A stretch of 64,000 nucleotides of DNA from an uncultured Aquabacterium sp. (GCF_947366995.1 NZ_CANBCC010000003.1:38512-102511); one strand, 5' to 3'; shown: positions 9,346 to 19,265, counted from the stretch's first letter. A program made the numbers and translations. The notes: generated by a model not told the origin, from the letters alone.

Positions 9346-10872
9346 TCACGCCCCTTCGAGCCGGATCCAGGTCGTCTTCAATTCGGTGTACTTGTCGAGC
9401 GCGTGCAGGGACTTGTCCCGCCCGTTGCCCGACTGCTTGACGCCGCCGAACGGCACCGTGATGTCGTCGTCGTCATACTGGTTGACGTGGACCGTGCCGG
9501 CCCGCAGGGCGCGCGCCACGCGGTGGGCGCGATCGAGGCTGCGGCTCCACACGCTGGCCTGCAGGCCGTACGTCGAATCGTTGGCCAGGCTCACCGCCTG
9601 AGCTTCATCGGCAAAGCGGATCACGCTGAGCACCGGCCCGAAGATCTCCTCCCGCGCGATCGCCATGTCGTTGCGCACGCCATCGAACACCGTAGGCTCG
9701 ACGTAATGGCCCCCGGTCTCGGCCAGCGCCTGGCGCCCGCCGGCCAGCAGCCGAGCGCCCTGCTCCACGCCCTGGGCGATGTAGCCCGTCACCGTGCGCA
9801 GCTGCCCTTCGTCGACCAGCGCGCCCATCACGGTGGCCGCCGACAGCGGATCGGCCGGCTGGTAGCGCGGCGTCAGCGCCACGATGCGCTCCACCACCGC
9901 ATCGGCAATGGCCTCGTGCACCAGCAGACGCGACGGTGCGTTGCACGACTCGCCCTGGTTGAAGAACAGGCTGCCTGCCACCGTGGTCGCAGCACGGTCC
10001 AGGTCATCGAAGTCGTCGAACAGCAGCACGGCCGACTTGCCACCCAGTTCGTTGAACACACGCTTGAGGTTGCTGCGCCCGGCGTACTCCAGCATCTTGC
10101 GGCCCACGCGGGTCGAGCCCGTGAAGCCCAGGGCGTCGACGTCCATGTGCAGCGCGAGCGCCTCGCCGGCCTCGTGCCCGTAGCCCGGCACAACGTTGAA
10201 CACGCCCTCTGGCACCCCGGCCTTCAGCGCCAGCTCGGCCAGCCGCAGCGCGGTCAGCGGCGATTTTTCCGAGGGCTTCAACACCACGCTGTTGCCGCAC
10301 GCCAGCGCGGGGCCCAGCTTCCAGGCCGCCATGATCATGGGGTAGTTCCACGGCACGATGGCACCCACCACGCCGACCGGCTCGCGCTGGATCAGCGCCA
10401 GCGAGTTGGCGGGTGTTGGTGCGATCTCGTCGTACACCTTGTCGATGGCCTCGGCATACCAGGCGATGCAGCGCGCCGCGGCGGGCACGTCCACGCTGAG
10501 GCTGTACTGGATGGGCTTGCCCATGTCGAGCGTTTCGAGCAGCGCCAGCTCGTCCTTGTGCTGCGTGATCAGCTCGGCAAAGCGCAGCAGGATGCGCTTG
10601 CGCACCGCCGGCGCCTTGCGCGCCCAGCGGCCATCGTCGAAAGCGCGGCGTGCGGCACGCACCGCGGCATCCACGTCCGCCTGCTGGCCCCGCGCCACCG
10701 CCGTCAGCAGCCTCCCGTCGATCGGTGAGTGGCAGGCAAAGGTCTGGCCGTCGGCCGCGGCCACACGTTCGCCGCCAATCAGCGCGCGGCCGTCCAGTCG
10801 GCCTTCGGCCAGCAGCGCATCGGCACGGTCGCGCCACAGGCGGGCGCTGGGGGTCGGGGGGCTCGTCGTCAT
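9346..10872 (-). CDS. puuC: Aldehyde dehydrogenase, PuuC-like
   Basis: NAD(P)-dependent aldehyde dehydrogenase, 508 aa. Key residues are present: IVPWNYP with Asn176, FTGST (250-254), general-base Glu275 in ELGGKS, and catalytic Cys310 in NQGESCNAPSR. The best-fitting subfamily is gamma-glutamyl-gamma-aminobutyraldehyde dehydrogenase of the puu putrescine pathway. Context supports this: a glutamylputrescine synthetase and a PotFGHI importer lie a few kilobases away on the same strand, although ParA and chemoreceptor genes intervene. Exact substrate is inferred. The 3' end lies only a few bases from the end of the convergent PA2778-type gene. Confidence 0.87.
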   Translation of the reverse strand: MTTSPPTPSARLWRDRADALLAEGRLDGRALIGGERVAAADGQTFACHSPIDGRLLTAVARGQQADVDAAVRAARRAFDDGRWARKAPAVRKRILLRFAELITQHKDELALLETLDMGKPIQYSLSVDVPAAARCIAWYAEAIDKVYDEIAPTPANSLALIQREPVGVVGAIVPWNYPMIMAAWKLGPALACGNSVVLKPSEKSPLTALRLAELALKAGVPEGVFNVVPGYGHEAGEALALHMDVDALGFTGSTRVGRKMLEYAGRSNLKRVFNELGGKSAVLLFDDFDDLDRAATTVAGSLFFNQGESCNAPSRLLVHEAIADAVVERIVALTPRYQPADPLSAATVMGALVDEGQLRTVTGYIAQGVEQGARLLAGGRQALAETGGHYVEPTVFDGVRNDMAIAREEIFGPVLSVIRFADEAQAVSLANDSTYGLQASVWSRSLDRAHRVARALRAGTVHVNQYDDDDITVPFGGVKQSGNGRDKSLHALDKYTELKTTWIRLEGA

Positions 10873-10993
10873 CGGTCTGGCTCCTGGGTGCTCGCTGCCC
10901 CCACTCTATCCAATCCGGCGGCCGCGTCCACACCCCGCGGCCAAGCCCCCGCGCTTGCGCCACAATGCCCTGGTCCGCACAGGGAGGGTTGTC

Positions 10994-11614
10994 ATGCCGG
11001 TGATCGTGGTCGCCAATCCGAAAGGCGGCGTGGGCAAGTCCACGCTGTCGAGCAACATCGCGGGGTACTTCGCACGGCAGGGCCACGCCGTGATGCTCGG
11101 TGACGTCGACCGCCAGCAGTCGTCGCGCCTGTGGCTGCGGCTGCGCTCGCCTGAACTGCCGCGCATCGTCACGTGGGACATCTCCGCCGACCACATCGCG
11201 CGGCCGCCCAAGGGCACCACCCACGTGGTGCTCGACACACCGGCCGGCCTGCACGGCAAGGGGCTCGATGCGGTGATGAAGCTGGCCGACCGGGTCATCG
11301 TGCCGCTGCAGGCCAGCCTGTTCGACATCTACGCCACGCAGGACTTCCTGGCCGCATTGGCGCGCAAGGGTCGCGCCGAGGGCAAACAGCTCGGCGTGGT
11401 CGGCAACCGCATCAAGGACCACACCAAGGCCACCGAGCACCTCTGCACCTTTCTCGACACGCTCGACATCCCGCTCATCACGCTGCTGCGCGACACGCAG
11501 AATTACGCCCACTTGGCCGCCCACGGCCTGAGCCTCTGGGACGTCCCCGCCGCCAAGGTCGAAAAGGACCTGGCGCAGTGGGCCCCGCTGCTCGGCTGGC
11601 TGGGCGCACGCTGA
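10994..11614 (+). CDS. Orphan ParA/MinD-type ATPase
   Basis: 206 aa P-loop ATPase of the ParA/MinD class. The deviant Walker A KGGVGKS (residues 10-16) carries the signature Lys; a Walker A' segment GDVDRQQSS and a Walker B-like VVLDTPAG follow. ATG 10994 is chosen because AGGGAGGG lies just upstream and the protein then begins MPVIVVANPKGG as usual; the frame stays open far upstream, but that part is antisense to the aldehyde dehydrogenase. No parB, parS or replication gene is visible, so this is probably not plasmid partitioning. It is convergent with a chemoreceptor gene. Positioning of chemoreceptor arrays is one known job for such orphans, but nothing here proves it. Confidence 0.88.
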   Translation: MPVIVVANPKGGVGKSTLSSNIAGYFARQGHAVMLGDVDRQQSSRLWLRLRSPELPRIVTWDISADHIARPPKGTTHVVLDTPAGLHGKGLDAVMKLADRVIVPLQASLFDIYATQDFLAALARKGRAEGKQLGVVGNRIKDHTKATEHLCTFLDTLDIPLITLLRDTQNYAHLAAHGLSLWDVPAAKVEKDLAQWAPLLGWLGAR

Positions 11615-11704
11615 AGACGGCTCCGGCTGCTGGCAACCTTCACAGGGGCCGCACCGGAGCCTCCCGGGCAGGCGGCGTTTCCGCGCGGCCTGCCGAGCGT
11701 CTGA

Positions 11705-13519
11705 TCAGAACGTTTCCCAGTCGTCGTCCGACGGCGCGGTGGCCGCCACGGGCCGGGCCGGCGTAGCAGGCACCGATGGTGCGGCGGCCACAGCCGCAGG
11801 CCGGGCCGGTGCGCGAGCCGACGCCTTGGTGAGGTCGGTCCGCGTCGGCGCCTTGGCCACCTGGGTAGACGCAACCGGCAGGGTGCCGGCACGGGGTGCG
11901 GCCACGCGGGGCGCCATGCTGGAAGCCGGCTGCGCAACCGGGGCGACGGCGGCGGGCAGGGCCGCCATCGCGCCCGCCCCGCCGTCGAGCCGGAACACCG
12001 CCACCGCATCGACCAGCTGCCGCGCCTGCTGCTTCAGGCTTTCGGCCGCGGCCGCGCTTTCCTCGACCAACGCGGCGTTCTGCTGCGTCGCCTGGTCCAT
12101 CTGCGACACCGCCTGGCCGACCTGGCTCACGCCGGTGCTCTGCTCGGTGCTGGCGGCGCTGATCTCGGCCACGATGTCGCTGACACGGCGGATCGCATCG
12201 ACGATCTCGCCCATGGTCTGTCCGGCCTGGTCGACCAGCGTGGTGCCCTGATCGACCTGTTGGAGGCTGTCGGTGATCAGCGTCTTGATCTCGCGAGCGG
12301 CACTGGCGCTGCGCTGGGCCAGCGCCCGCACCTCGCCGGCCACCACGGCAAACCCGCGGCCCTGCTCACCGGCCCGCGCGGCTTCCACCGCGGCATTCAG
12401 CGCCAGGATGTTGGTCTGGAAGGCGATGCCGTCGATCACCGAGATGATGTCCCCGATCTTCCCGGAGCTCTGCTGGATGCCGCGCATGGTGTCCACCACC
12501 TGCCCCACCACCTCGCCACCGCGCTGGGCCACGCTCGACGCACCCGATGCGAGCTGGTTGGCCTGGCGCGCGTTGTCTGCGTTGTGGCGCACGGTGCTGC
12601 TGAGTTGGTCCATGGTGGCCGCGGTCTGTTGAAGGGCGGCGGCCTGGGTCTCGGTGCGCTGGCTCAGGTCCAGGTTGCCATGGGCGATTTCGCTGCTGGC
12701 GGTCGCCACGCTCTCGGCGTTGCCCCGCACGCGGCCGACCACGGCCACCAGCCGCTCCTGCATGTCGTGCAGCGCGCGCAGCAGCACGCCGGTCTCGTCG
12801 GCACGCCCCGTCTCCAGGCGGCCGGTCAGGTCGCCCGCGGCCACGCGCTGGGCGGCCTTCACGGCTTCGTGCAGCGGCGTGGTGATGCTGCGTGTGATCA
12901 GCCAGGACACGGCCCCGCCCAGCAGCAGCGTCAACGCACCGAGCGCCCACAGCAGGCGCGCGCTCGCGGCATTCAGCGTGGCGATGCCCTTCGCCCGGTG
13001 GTCGATCTCCTCGCGCTGCAGCGCCTGCAGGGCCTGCATGCCACCCAGGTAGGCCTTGGCCGCCGGCATGAAATGCTGCGTCAGATCGGCGCTGGCCTCG
13101 TCGACGCGGCCGGCCTTCTTGTGCTCGGCAATGCGGTCGCGCACCGCGATGAACTGCTTGCGATGCGTTCCCACCTCGCCAAAGACCTCGCGTTCACGCG
13201 GCGTGGACAGCAAGGCCTCGATCGACTTCTGATAGTGGCTGGACGCCTTGCTGGCCTCGGCCACGTCTTCGGCGAAGAACGCCACCAGCGACGGGTCGCT
13301 GCTGCGCGCAATCGCGGCGGTGCGGCGCACACCGGCGTTCACGTTGGCATACCAGTCGCTGACGAGGCGCTCCTTGGCCAGCGGGGTCTGCATCATGTCG
13401 GCCGTCTCACGGGCTGTTTCGTGCAGGCGCCACAGGCCGATGCCGGTGGTCAGGACGCAAAGAAAGAGAACGAGGGCAAAGCCCAGGGCCAGCCGCTGAC
13501 CGATGGACAGACGTGACAT
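11705..13519 (-). CDS. Methyl-accepting chemotaxis protein
   Basis: Transmembrane chemoreceptor, 604 aa. Order: TM1 (about residues 10-30), a four-helix-bundle ligand domain to about 190, TM2, HAMP, then the signalling coiled coil with the conserved hairpin tip ([20 protein letters not shown]). An Ala/Pro-rich linker follows, and the last residues are DDDWETF, matching the NWETF-type pentapeptide that tethers CheR and CheB. The start is ATG 13519, preceded by AGGAG at ideal spacing; an upstream in-frame extension is not used. A FliA-like promoter lies about 75 bases upstream. Located next to polyamine uptake genes; the ligand is unknown. Confidence 0.95.
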   Translation of the reverse strand: MSRLSIGQRLALGFALVLFLCVLTTGIGLWRLHETARETADMMQTPLAKERLVSDWYANVNAGVRRTAAIARSSDPSLVAFFAEDVAEASKASSHYQKSIEALLSTPREREVFGEVGTHRKQFIAVRDRIAEHKKAGRVDEASADLTQHFMPAAKAYLGGMQALQALQREEIDHRAKGIATLNAASARLLWALGALTLLLGGAVSWLITRSITTPLHEAVKAAQRVAAGDLTGRLETGRADETGVLLRALHDMQERLVAVVGRVRGNAESVATASSEIAHGNLDLSQRTETQAAALQQTAATMDQLSSTVRHNADNARQANQLASGASSVAQRGGEVVGQVVDTMRGIQQSSGKIGDIISVIDGIAFQTNILALNAAVEAARAGEQGRGFAVVAGEVRALAQRSASAAREIKTLITDSLQQVDQGTTLVDQAGQTMGEIVDAIRRVSDIVAEISAASTEQSTGVSQVGQAVSQMDQATQQNAALVEESAAAAESLKQQARQLVDAVAVFRLDGGAGAMAALPAAVAPVAQPASSMAPRVAAPRAGTLPVASTQVAKAPTRTDLTKASARAPARPAAVAAAPSVPATPARPVAATAPSDDDWETF

Positions 13520-13593
13520 ACACACTCCTGAAAGTGCAGCCACGTGCCCGAGCGGAAAGGACGGTTCCTGCCATGGCCCGGCTGCTGCGTGTG

Positions 13594-13620
13594 ACATCGG
13601 TCAGAACGCAGGCAACTTGA
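13594..13620 (-). promoter_or_regulatory. FliA (sigma-28)-like promoter of the chemoreceptor gene
   Basis: On the minus strand TCAAGTTG is followed after exactly 11 bases by ACCGATGT. The sigma-28 consensus is TAAAGTTT-N11-GCCGATAA; most core bases and the spacing match. It lies about 75 bases upstream of the chemoreceptor start, which fits control with the flagellar regulon. Read by eye, not scored. Confidence 0.55.
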
Positions 13621-13650
13621 ACGCCCTCGTGCCGCGCCGTGCCGGAGTGC

Positions 13651-15147
13651 TCAGAAACTGACGACGACCGCCGTGCCGAAGAGCTGGTTGCTCTTCTTGT
13701 AGTCGTTGGACTTCGTGTCGATGAACACCGGGCCGGACGCCCAGTCGTAACGGTATTCGAACTTGAACAGCGTGTTGAGGTTGAAGGCGTAGTTCATGCC
13801 GAGACTGAGGGCGCCGCGATCGACACCGCGAGCGCCGCCGTTGGCCGCCACCCATGCCCCCGACTCATCGCGCACCCGCGCCGGGCCGATGCCGTTGAAC
13901 GTGTCAGCCACCGCATAGGTCAGGAGACCGCCGCCATTCTTGCCGTTCCAGATGTAATCCGCACGGGCGGCCAGTTCCAGCCAGGGCTCGATCTTGTAGG
14001 CGAACAGGCCAGAGACGCCGGACCAGTAGGCATCGCGCAGGCGGCCCGTTTCGGGGTCCGGCGTGATGGACGCTTTCAGTTGTCGCCCGAACGACACCTG
14101 GCCCTGCAGCGTCAGCGGGCCGCGGATGAAGTAGGCATCGAACTCGAAGGTGTCGACGCGGGAGTCGCGTTGGGCAATCGGCTGCTGGGCCGACTCGACC
14201 ACGCCCGTGATCGGATTGAGCACACTCACCGTCTCCGTCGCGCTTTCCGAGAAGTTCGCCGCCCGCCCATGGATCCCTGCAAACCCGAAGCCCTGGAACT
14301 CGCCCTTCGCATAGTCCACCCGATAGGCCAACACCGGCGTCTTCTCGTTCGGCTGCCGGCGGCTGGCCGCCATGTTGGCCACCACGGCCTTGGTCAGCCA
14401 CTTGCCACGCAGGATCTCGAAGCCCGCGCCGGTGTAGGACGCGGGCAGCGTGGTGTCGAACAGCAGGTTGTGCGTCACGAACTTGTTGAGCGTGGGCTGC
14501 AGCATCTCGTAGCCCGACCAGTCCGGGATGTGCCCGGCAATGAAGCGGGTCTGCAGGTCGGTGATGGGCACCGACACCGAGGCCTCCTGCACCGGCGAAC
14601 TCGTGCCTTCCGACACCGCCTGCGTGCTGCGCTGGGGCACCAGCGTCAGGCGCCAGCGTGCACCGCTGTCGGTCTCCTTGACGATGTCGAGCGCCACCGT
14701 GCCGATGTAGGACGTGTCGTAGTAGTAGCCTCCCTCGTCCACCGGGTTGAGGAACTGGAAGCCCGCGCGGTGCTGCCGCTGGTTGAAGACCCAGGTCGGG
14801 TCCATGTAGCCCCCGATCTTCAGGCCCTTGAAGCCCAGCATGTCACGCGAGTCTTCCAGCGCCTCGGCCTTCACGGCGATGCGATTGAAGTCCTGCTGCT
14901 GCTCGGGCGTCATGCCCGGGGCCGGCGCCGCCGCGGCCGCCTCGGCCTGCTTCGTCTCCTGTGCCTCGAGCTTCTTTTCCAGCTCGGCCATGCGCGCCTT
15001 CAAGGCCTTGAGCTCCTGCAGCAACTCGGCGTTCGACTGCGCGGCCGCCGGCAGCGGAAAGGCCGCCGCAAGGGCCAGCGCCAGCGCGGTGGCAGCCGGC
15101 CAGGCGCGGCCGGGACGGGCCGCAGGGGATGAGGACACGGTGTTCAT
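13651..15147 (-). CDS. DUF3138 family outer-membrane protein
   Basis: 498 aa. A signal peptide ends near PAAAQS, then comes a coiled-coil helix (about residues 40-65, NAELLQELKALKARMAELEKKL), then a long beta-rich region with many aromatic alternations, ending in VVVSF, a terminal Phe typical of outer-membrane barrels. This fits the DUF3138 family, porin-like proteins of betaproteobacteria. ATG 15147 has AGGAG at good spacing. It is 69 bases downstream of potI on the same strand, so it is probably the last gene of the putrescine-uptake operon and may be its outer-membrane channel; that role is inference. Confidence 0.8.
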   Translation of the reverse strand: MNTVSSSPAARPGRAWPAATALALALAAAFPLPAAAQSNAELLQELKALKARMAELEKKLEAQETKQAEAAAAAPAPGMTPEQQQDFNRIAVKAEALEDSRDMLGFKGLKIGGYMDPTWVFNQRQHRAGFQFLNPVDEGGYYYDTSYIGTVALDIVKETDSGARWRLTLVPQRSTQAVSEGTSSPVQEASVSVPITDLQTRFIAGHIPDWSGYEMLQPTLNKFVTHNLLFDTTLPASYTGAGFEILRGKWLTKAVVANMAASRRQPNEKTPVLAYRVDYAKGEFQGFGFAGIHGRAANFSESATETVSVLNPITGVVESAQQPIAQRDSRVDTFEFDAYFIRGPLTLQGQVSFGRQLKASITPDPETGRLRDAYWSGVSGLFAYKIEPWLELAARADYIWNGKNGGGLLTYAVADTFNGIGPARVRDESGAWVAANGGARGVDRGALSLGMNYAFNLNTLFKFEYRYDWASGPVFIDTKSNDYKKSNQLFGTAVVVSF

Positions 15148-15216
15148 GGGGCTGGGCTCCTGGTGTCGTTGCAATCGGTTGTGCTTGTGAGGGATGAGGG
15201 ATCGTGGCGGCCCGCC

Positions 15217-16071
15217 TCAGCCGAGGGCCGCCTTCGCCATGTCCTGCTGCCGTCGCCGCTCGGCACGGGCCAGCGCATAGCTGCCGCCCACCACCGCCAG
15301 CGCCACCACGGCAATCACCACCGTGGCCACCGCGTTCACGCTCGGGTCGACACCCAGCCGCGCACGCGAGAAGATCACCAGCGGCATCGTGGTCGAGCCC
15401 GGGCCGGACAGGAAGGCCGCGAGCACCACGTCGTCGAGCGACAGCGTGAAGGTCAGCAGGAACGCCGAGGCCAGCGACTGCGCGATCATGGGCAGCGTGA
15501 CCAGAAAGAACACCTGCGCCGGCCGAGCGCCCAGGTTGAGTGCGGCCTCTTCCAGCTGCGGGTTCAGCGTCTGCAGCCGCGCCTGGATCACCACGGTGGC
15601 ATAGGCCAGCCCCACCAGCAGGTGGCCCAGCCAGATCGTCACCATGCCGCGCTCGGGAAAGCCCAGCCAGCGCTGCAGCGACACCAGCATCAGCAGCAGC
15701 GACAGCCCGACGATGACCTCGGGCATCACCAGCGGCGCGTTGATCATGCCCACCATCAGCGTGCGCCCGCCAAAGCGCTTGAAGCGCACCAGCGCCAGGG
15801 CGGCCAGCGTGCCCAGCACCACCGCCGCGCAGGCCGTGAAGAAGGCGATGCGCAGCGACAGCCACAGCCCCTGCAGGATCTCGGTGTCATCGGCCAGCTT
15901 GCTGAACCAGCTCAGCGTGAAGCCACCCCACACCGAGGGCAGCGGCGACGCGTTGAACGCAAACACCACCAGCATCGCGATGGGCAGGTACAGAAACGCG
16001 AAGCCCAGCGCCAGCCAGGTGCGCGACACCCAGCGGCCCCGGCGCAGGTAAGACGGCAGCCCCTCGCTCAT
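15217..16071 (-). CDS. potI: Putrescine ABC transporter permease PotI
   Basis: Inner-membrane permease of the PotFGHI-type polyamine importer, 284 aa, with six predicted helices. The cytoplasmic coupling (EAA) loop reads EEAALNLGARPAQVFFLVTLP, as in BPD-transporter permeases. The start overlaps the potH stop (ATGA), which sets the start and implies coupled translation. It heterodimerises with PotH and is driven by the PotG ATPase. The run of potF, G, H, I in this order makes the assignment firm, although the exact polyamine cannot be read from the permease. Confidence 0.93.
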   Translation of the reverse strand: MSEGLPSYLRRGRWVSRTWLALGFAFLYLPIAMLVVFAFNASPLPSVWGGFTLSWFSKLADDTEILQGLWLSLRIAFFTACAAVVLGTLAALALVRFKRFGGRTLMVGMINAPLVMPEVIVGLSLLLMLVSLQRWLGFPERGMVTIWLGHLLVGLAYATVVIQARLQTLNPQLEEAALNLGARPAQVFFLVTLPMIAQSLASAFLLTFTLSLDDVVLAAFLSGPGSTTMPLVIFSRARLGVDPSVNAVATVVIAVVALAVVGGSYALARAERRRQQDMAKAALG

Positions 16072-16988
16072 CGCCCGCCCTCCTGCGCTTCGGCCTGTAC
16101 CTTGTTGAACCACGCCAGCGGCACGATGATCAGCAGGATCATCACCACCGCCACGCTCGAGGCCATGGGCCAGTCGTTGTTCGCAAAGAACTCGTCCCAC
16201 AGCACGCGGCCGATCATCAGCGTCTGCGGCCCGCCCAGCAGCTCGGGGATCACGAACTCGCCCACGCACGGGATGAACACCAGCATCGAGCCCGCCACGA
16301 TACCCGCGCGCGACAGCGGTACCGTCACCTTCCAGAACGCGACCCACGGCGTGGCGCCCAGGTCGTAGGCCGCCTCCAGCAGCCGCAGATCCATCTTCGA
16401 CAGGTTGGCGTAGAGCGGCAGGATCATGAACGGCAGGTAGGTGTAGACCATGCCCAGCACCAGCGAGAACGCCGTGTTCAGATACTGCCCGGGCCCGGGG
16501 ATCAGGCCGAGCGTCATCAGCAGCTGGTCTGCGTGCACCGCGTTGAGCGCCATCGCGGCCCAGCCGCCCTCGCCCAGCAGGCCTTTCCACGCATACACGC
16601 GCAGCAGAAAGCTGGTCCAGAACGGCAGCATCACGGCCATCACCAGCGCCGGCTGCACGCTGCGGTCCGCCCGCGCCATGAAGTAGGCAAAAGGGTAGCC
16701 GATGGCCAGACACAGCACGGTCGTGATCGCGGCGTACTTCAGGCTGTTCAGGTAGGTCAGGAAGTACAGCTCGTCCTGCGTGATGAACAGGTAATTGCCC
16801 AGCTTCAGGCTCAGCTGCAGCACGCCGTCCTTCCAGGTGATCAGGTCCTTGAAGCTCACCACCTCCATCTCGGAGACGCTGATCTTCATCACGATCAGAA
16901 AGGGCAGCAGGAAGAACACCAGCAGCCACGCATACGGCACGCCGATCAGCGTGCGGTCCCGCCAGTTCAGCTTGGGGTGATGGGCCAT
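16068..16988 (-). CDS. potH: Putrescine ABC transporter permease PotH
   Basis: 306 aa inner-membrane permease, partner of PotI. The first helix follows WRDRTLIGVPYAWLLVFFLLPF, the usual PotH start. The EAA loop is LEAAYDLGATPWVAFWKVTVP. It begins 10 bases after the potG stop and overlaps potI by four bases, so the transporter genes are read as one unit from potF. Confidence 0.93.
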   Translation of the reverse strand: MAHHPKLNWRDRTLIGVPYAWLLVFFLLPFLIVMKISVSEMEVVSFKDLITWKDGVLQLSLKLGNYLFITQDELYFLTYLNSLKYAAITTVLCLAIGYPFAYFMARADRSVQPALVMAVMLPFWTSFLLRVYAWKGLLGEGGWAAMALNAVHADQLLMTLGLIPGPGQYLNTAFSLVLGMVYTYLPFMILPLYANLSKMDLRLLEAAYDLGATPWVAFWKVTVPLSRAGIVAGSMLVFIPCVGEFVIPELLGGPQTLMIGRVLWDEFFANNDWPMASSVAVVMILLIIVPLAWFNKVQAEAQEGGR

Positions 16989-16998
16989 CGCCTTCGCC

Positions 16999-18132
16999 TT
17001 ACTGCGTCAGCACCACCTGGGCCGACGGAGCCCAGCTGGCATGGGCTTCGTCGCCCCAGGTCAGCGCGTCGTCGACGTGGCGCTGCGTGTTGCCCTGGCT
17101 CACCTTCAGCACGGCCCCGCTGGGCAGGGCCAGGTGGTACACCGTGCTGTCGCCGAAGTACACGATGTCCTTCACCGTGCCCTTCACCCGGTTCAGCGGC
17201 GCAGCCGGTTCGCCGGCCAGCGGCTCGGGCGGGCGCTTGCCGATGCGGATCTTCTCGGGGCGCAGCGCCACCGTCACCGCCATGCCTTCATGGCCCGTGA
17301 TGCCGTGGCCCACGAAGTGCCGCACATCGGCACAGGCCACTTCGCAGTGGTCGGCCTCGTCCACCACCAGCGTGCCATCCATCAGGTTGACGTTGCCGAT
17401 GAAGTCGGCCACGAAGCGCGTCGACGGCGTCTCGTACACCTCGTGCGGCGAGCCCACCTGCAGGATGCGGCCCTCGCTCATGATGCCGATGCGGCTGGCC
17501 ATGGTCATGGCCTCTTCCTGGTCGTGCGTCACCATCACGCAGGTCACACCCACCGACTCGATGATGTTGACCAGCTCGATCTGCGTCTCTTCGCGCAGCT
17601 TCTTGTCGAGCGCGCCCAGCGGTTCGTCCAGCAACAGCAGCTTGGGCTGCTTGGCCAGGCTGCGCGCCAGCGCCACGCGCTGCTGCTGTCCGCCCGACAG
17701 CTGGTGCGGCTTGCGCTGCGCGAACTTCGTCAGCTGCACGAGCTTCAACATGGCCTCCACCCGCTCGGCCATCTGGGCGCGCGGCATGCCTTCGCGCTTC
17801 AGGCCGAACGCGATGTTGTCCCACACGCTGAGGTGCGGAAACAGCGCGTAGCTCTGGAACATCATGTTGATCGGCCGCTCGTAGGGCGCCAGCCCGGCCA
17901 GATCCTGACCGCCCAGCATCAAGCGCCCCGATGTGGGCGCATTGAAGCCCGCCAGCATCCGCAGCAGCGTCGTCTTGCCGCAGCCGCTCGAGCCCAGCAA
18001 GGCGAAGATCTCACCCTGCCGGATCGACAGCGACACGTTGTCCACCGCCCGGAAGCTGCCGCCGTCCGGGCTCACGAAGTCCTTCACCACCCGGTCGATG
18101 ACCAGGTAGCCCTCCCCTGTCCTGCTGTTCAT
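16999..18132 (-). CDS. potG: Putrescine ABC transporter ATP-binding protein PotG
   Basis: 377 aa ATPase of the polyamine importer. Walker A is GSSGCGKTT, the ABC signature is LSGGQQQRVALARSL, Walker B is LLLLDEPLGALD, and the switch His is in VTHDQEEAMTMA. The C-terminal 120 residues form the TOBE regulatory domain usual in PotG/PotA and other CUT1-like ATPases. It lies 8 bases after potF. Confidence 0.94.
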   Translation of the reverse strand: MNSRTGEGYLVIDRVVKDFVSPDGGSFRAVDNVSLSIRQGEIFALLGSSGCGKTTLLRMLAGFNAPTSGRLMLGGQDLAGLAPYERPINMMFQSYALFPHLSVWDNIAFGLKREGMPRAQMAERVEAMLKLVQLTKFAQRKPHQLSGGQQQRVALARSLAKQPKLLLLDEPLGALDKKLREETQIELVNIIESVGVTCVMVTHDQEEAMTMASRIGIMSEGRILQVGSPHEVYETPSTRFVADFIGNVNLMDGTLVVDEADHCEVACADVRHFVGHGITGHEGMAVTVALRPEKIRIGKRPPEPLAGEPAAPLNRVKGTVKDIVYFGDSTVYHLALPSGAVLKVSQGNTQRHVDDALTWGDEAHASWAPSAQVVLTQ

Positions 18133-18140
18133 TCTGTTCT

Positions 18141-19265
18141 TTACAGGCCGGTCTTGAAGGACGTGTAGATGCGCGTCATCTGGCGGCGAATGTCGTTGTT
18201 CAGCGCCTCGGGCTGCGCCATCTTCTTCATCTCGGCCTCGGGCGGGAACACCGCCGGGTCATTGGCCACTTCGGGCTTGATGAACTTGCGCGACGCCAGG
18301 TTCGGGTTGGCGTAGAACACCTTGTTGCTCAGGCCCGCATGCACCTCGGGGCGCAGGATGTAGTTGATCCACTTGTGGGCGTTCTCGGGATGCGGCGCAT
18401 CGGCCGGAATCACCATCGAATCCATGAAGATCACGCCGCCGGTCTTCGGCGTCATCGTCTGGATGTGCTGGCCCGTCTTGCCCTCGATCGCACGGTTCTT
18501 GGCGATGTTGATGTCGCCCGAGTAGCCGAACACCGCGCACAGCTGCCCGTTGGCCAGGTCGTTGATGTAGCCGCTCGAGCTGAACAGCGTCACGTACGGG
18601 CGGATGGTCTTGAGCAGCGGCGGCACGGCCTGGTAGTCGGCAATGTTCTTCGAGTACGCCGGTTTGCCCAGGTAGTGCAGCGCCGCCGGGATCACCTCGG
18701 TGGGCGAATCCAGGAAGGACACGCCACAGCTCTTGAGCTTGCTGATGTACTCCGGCTTGAAGATCAGGTCCCAGGCGTTGTCGGGCATGGGCGTGCTGCC
18801 CAGCGCGGCCTTCACCTTGTCGACGTTGATGCCGACCGTGGTGTAGCCCCACATCCAGTTGACCATGTACTGGTTGCCCGGGTCGAGCCGACCGAGCTGC
18901 GCCAGCATCGCCGGATCCAGGTTCTTCCAGTTCGGGATCTTGCTCTTGTCGATCTTCTGCAGCAGTCCGCCATCGGCCTGCAGCTTGCCCCAGTACGACG
19001 AGGGCACGACGATGTCATAGCCCGTCTTGCCGGCCACCAGCTTGGCGTGCACGATCTCGTTGTTGTCGAACACGTCGTAGCGGACCTTGATGCCCGTCTC
19101 CTTCTCGAAGTTGGCAATCGTGTCCGGTGCGATGTAGTTCGACCAGTTGTAGATGTTGAGCACCTTCTCTTCCTCGGCGTGGGCGCCCAGGGCTGCCGCC
19201 ATGCCGAAGGCCAGGCCGCACGTCAGCCGGATCAGGGAAGGCATTGCACTCATCTTCAGGTTCAT
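18141..19265 (-). CDS. potF: Periplasmic putrescine-binding protein PotF
   Basis: 374 aa solute-binding protein. The signal peptide ends in GAHA-EEEK, and the mature protein starts VLNIYNWSNYIAPDTI, the hallmark of PotD/PotF proteins. The TMTPKTGGVIFMDSMVIPADAPH region carries the conserved acidic and aromatic binding-pocket residues. ATG 19265 is preceded by GGAGA at 8 bases; upstream in-frame residues up to 19325 do not fit a signal peptide. First gene of the transporter set; puuA lies 117 bases upstream on the same strand. Confidence 0.94.
   Translation of the reverse strand: MNLKMSAMPSLIRLTCGLAFGMAAALGAHAEEEKVLNIYNWSNYIAPDTIANFEKETGIKVRYDVFDNNEIVHAKLVAGKTGYDIVVPSSYWGKLQADGGLLQKIDKSKIPNWKNLDPAMLAQLGRLDPGNQYMVNWMWGYTTVGINVDKVKAALGSTPMPDNAWDLIFKPEYISKLKSCGVSFLDSPTEVIPAALHYLGKPAYSKNIADYQAVPPLLKTIRPYVTLFSSSGYINDLANGQLCAVFGYSGDINIAKNRAIEGKTGQHIQTMTPKTGGVIFMDSMVIPADAPHPENAHKWINYILRPEVHAGLSNKVFYANPNLASRKFIKPEVANDPAVFPPEAEMKKMAQPEALNNDIRRQMTRIYTSFKTGL

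Noticed and set aside
9124..10728. 534-codon plus-strand frame opposite the aldehyde dehydrogenase
   Set aside because: Overlaps a certain dehydrogenase with intact catalytic residues; peptide is low-complexity.
10994..11614. Plasmid or chromosome partition locus
   Set aside because: No parB, parS-like repeats or replication gene next to the ParA.
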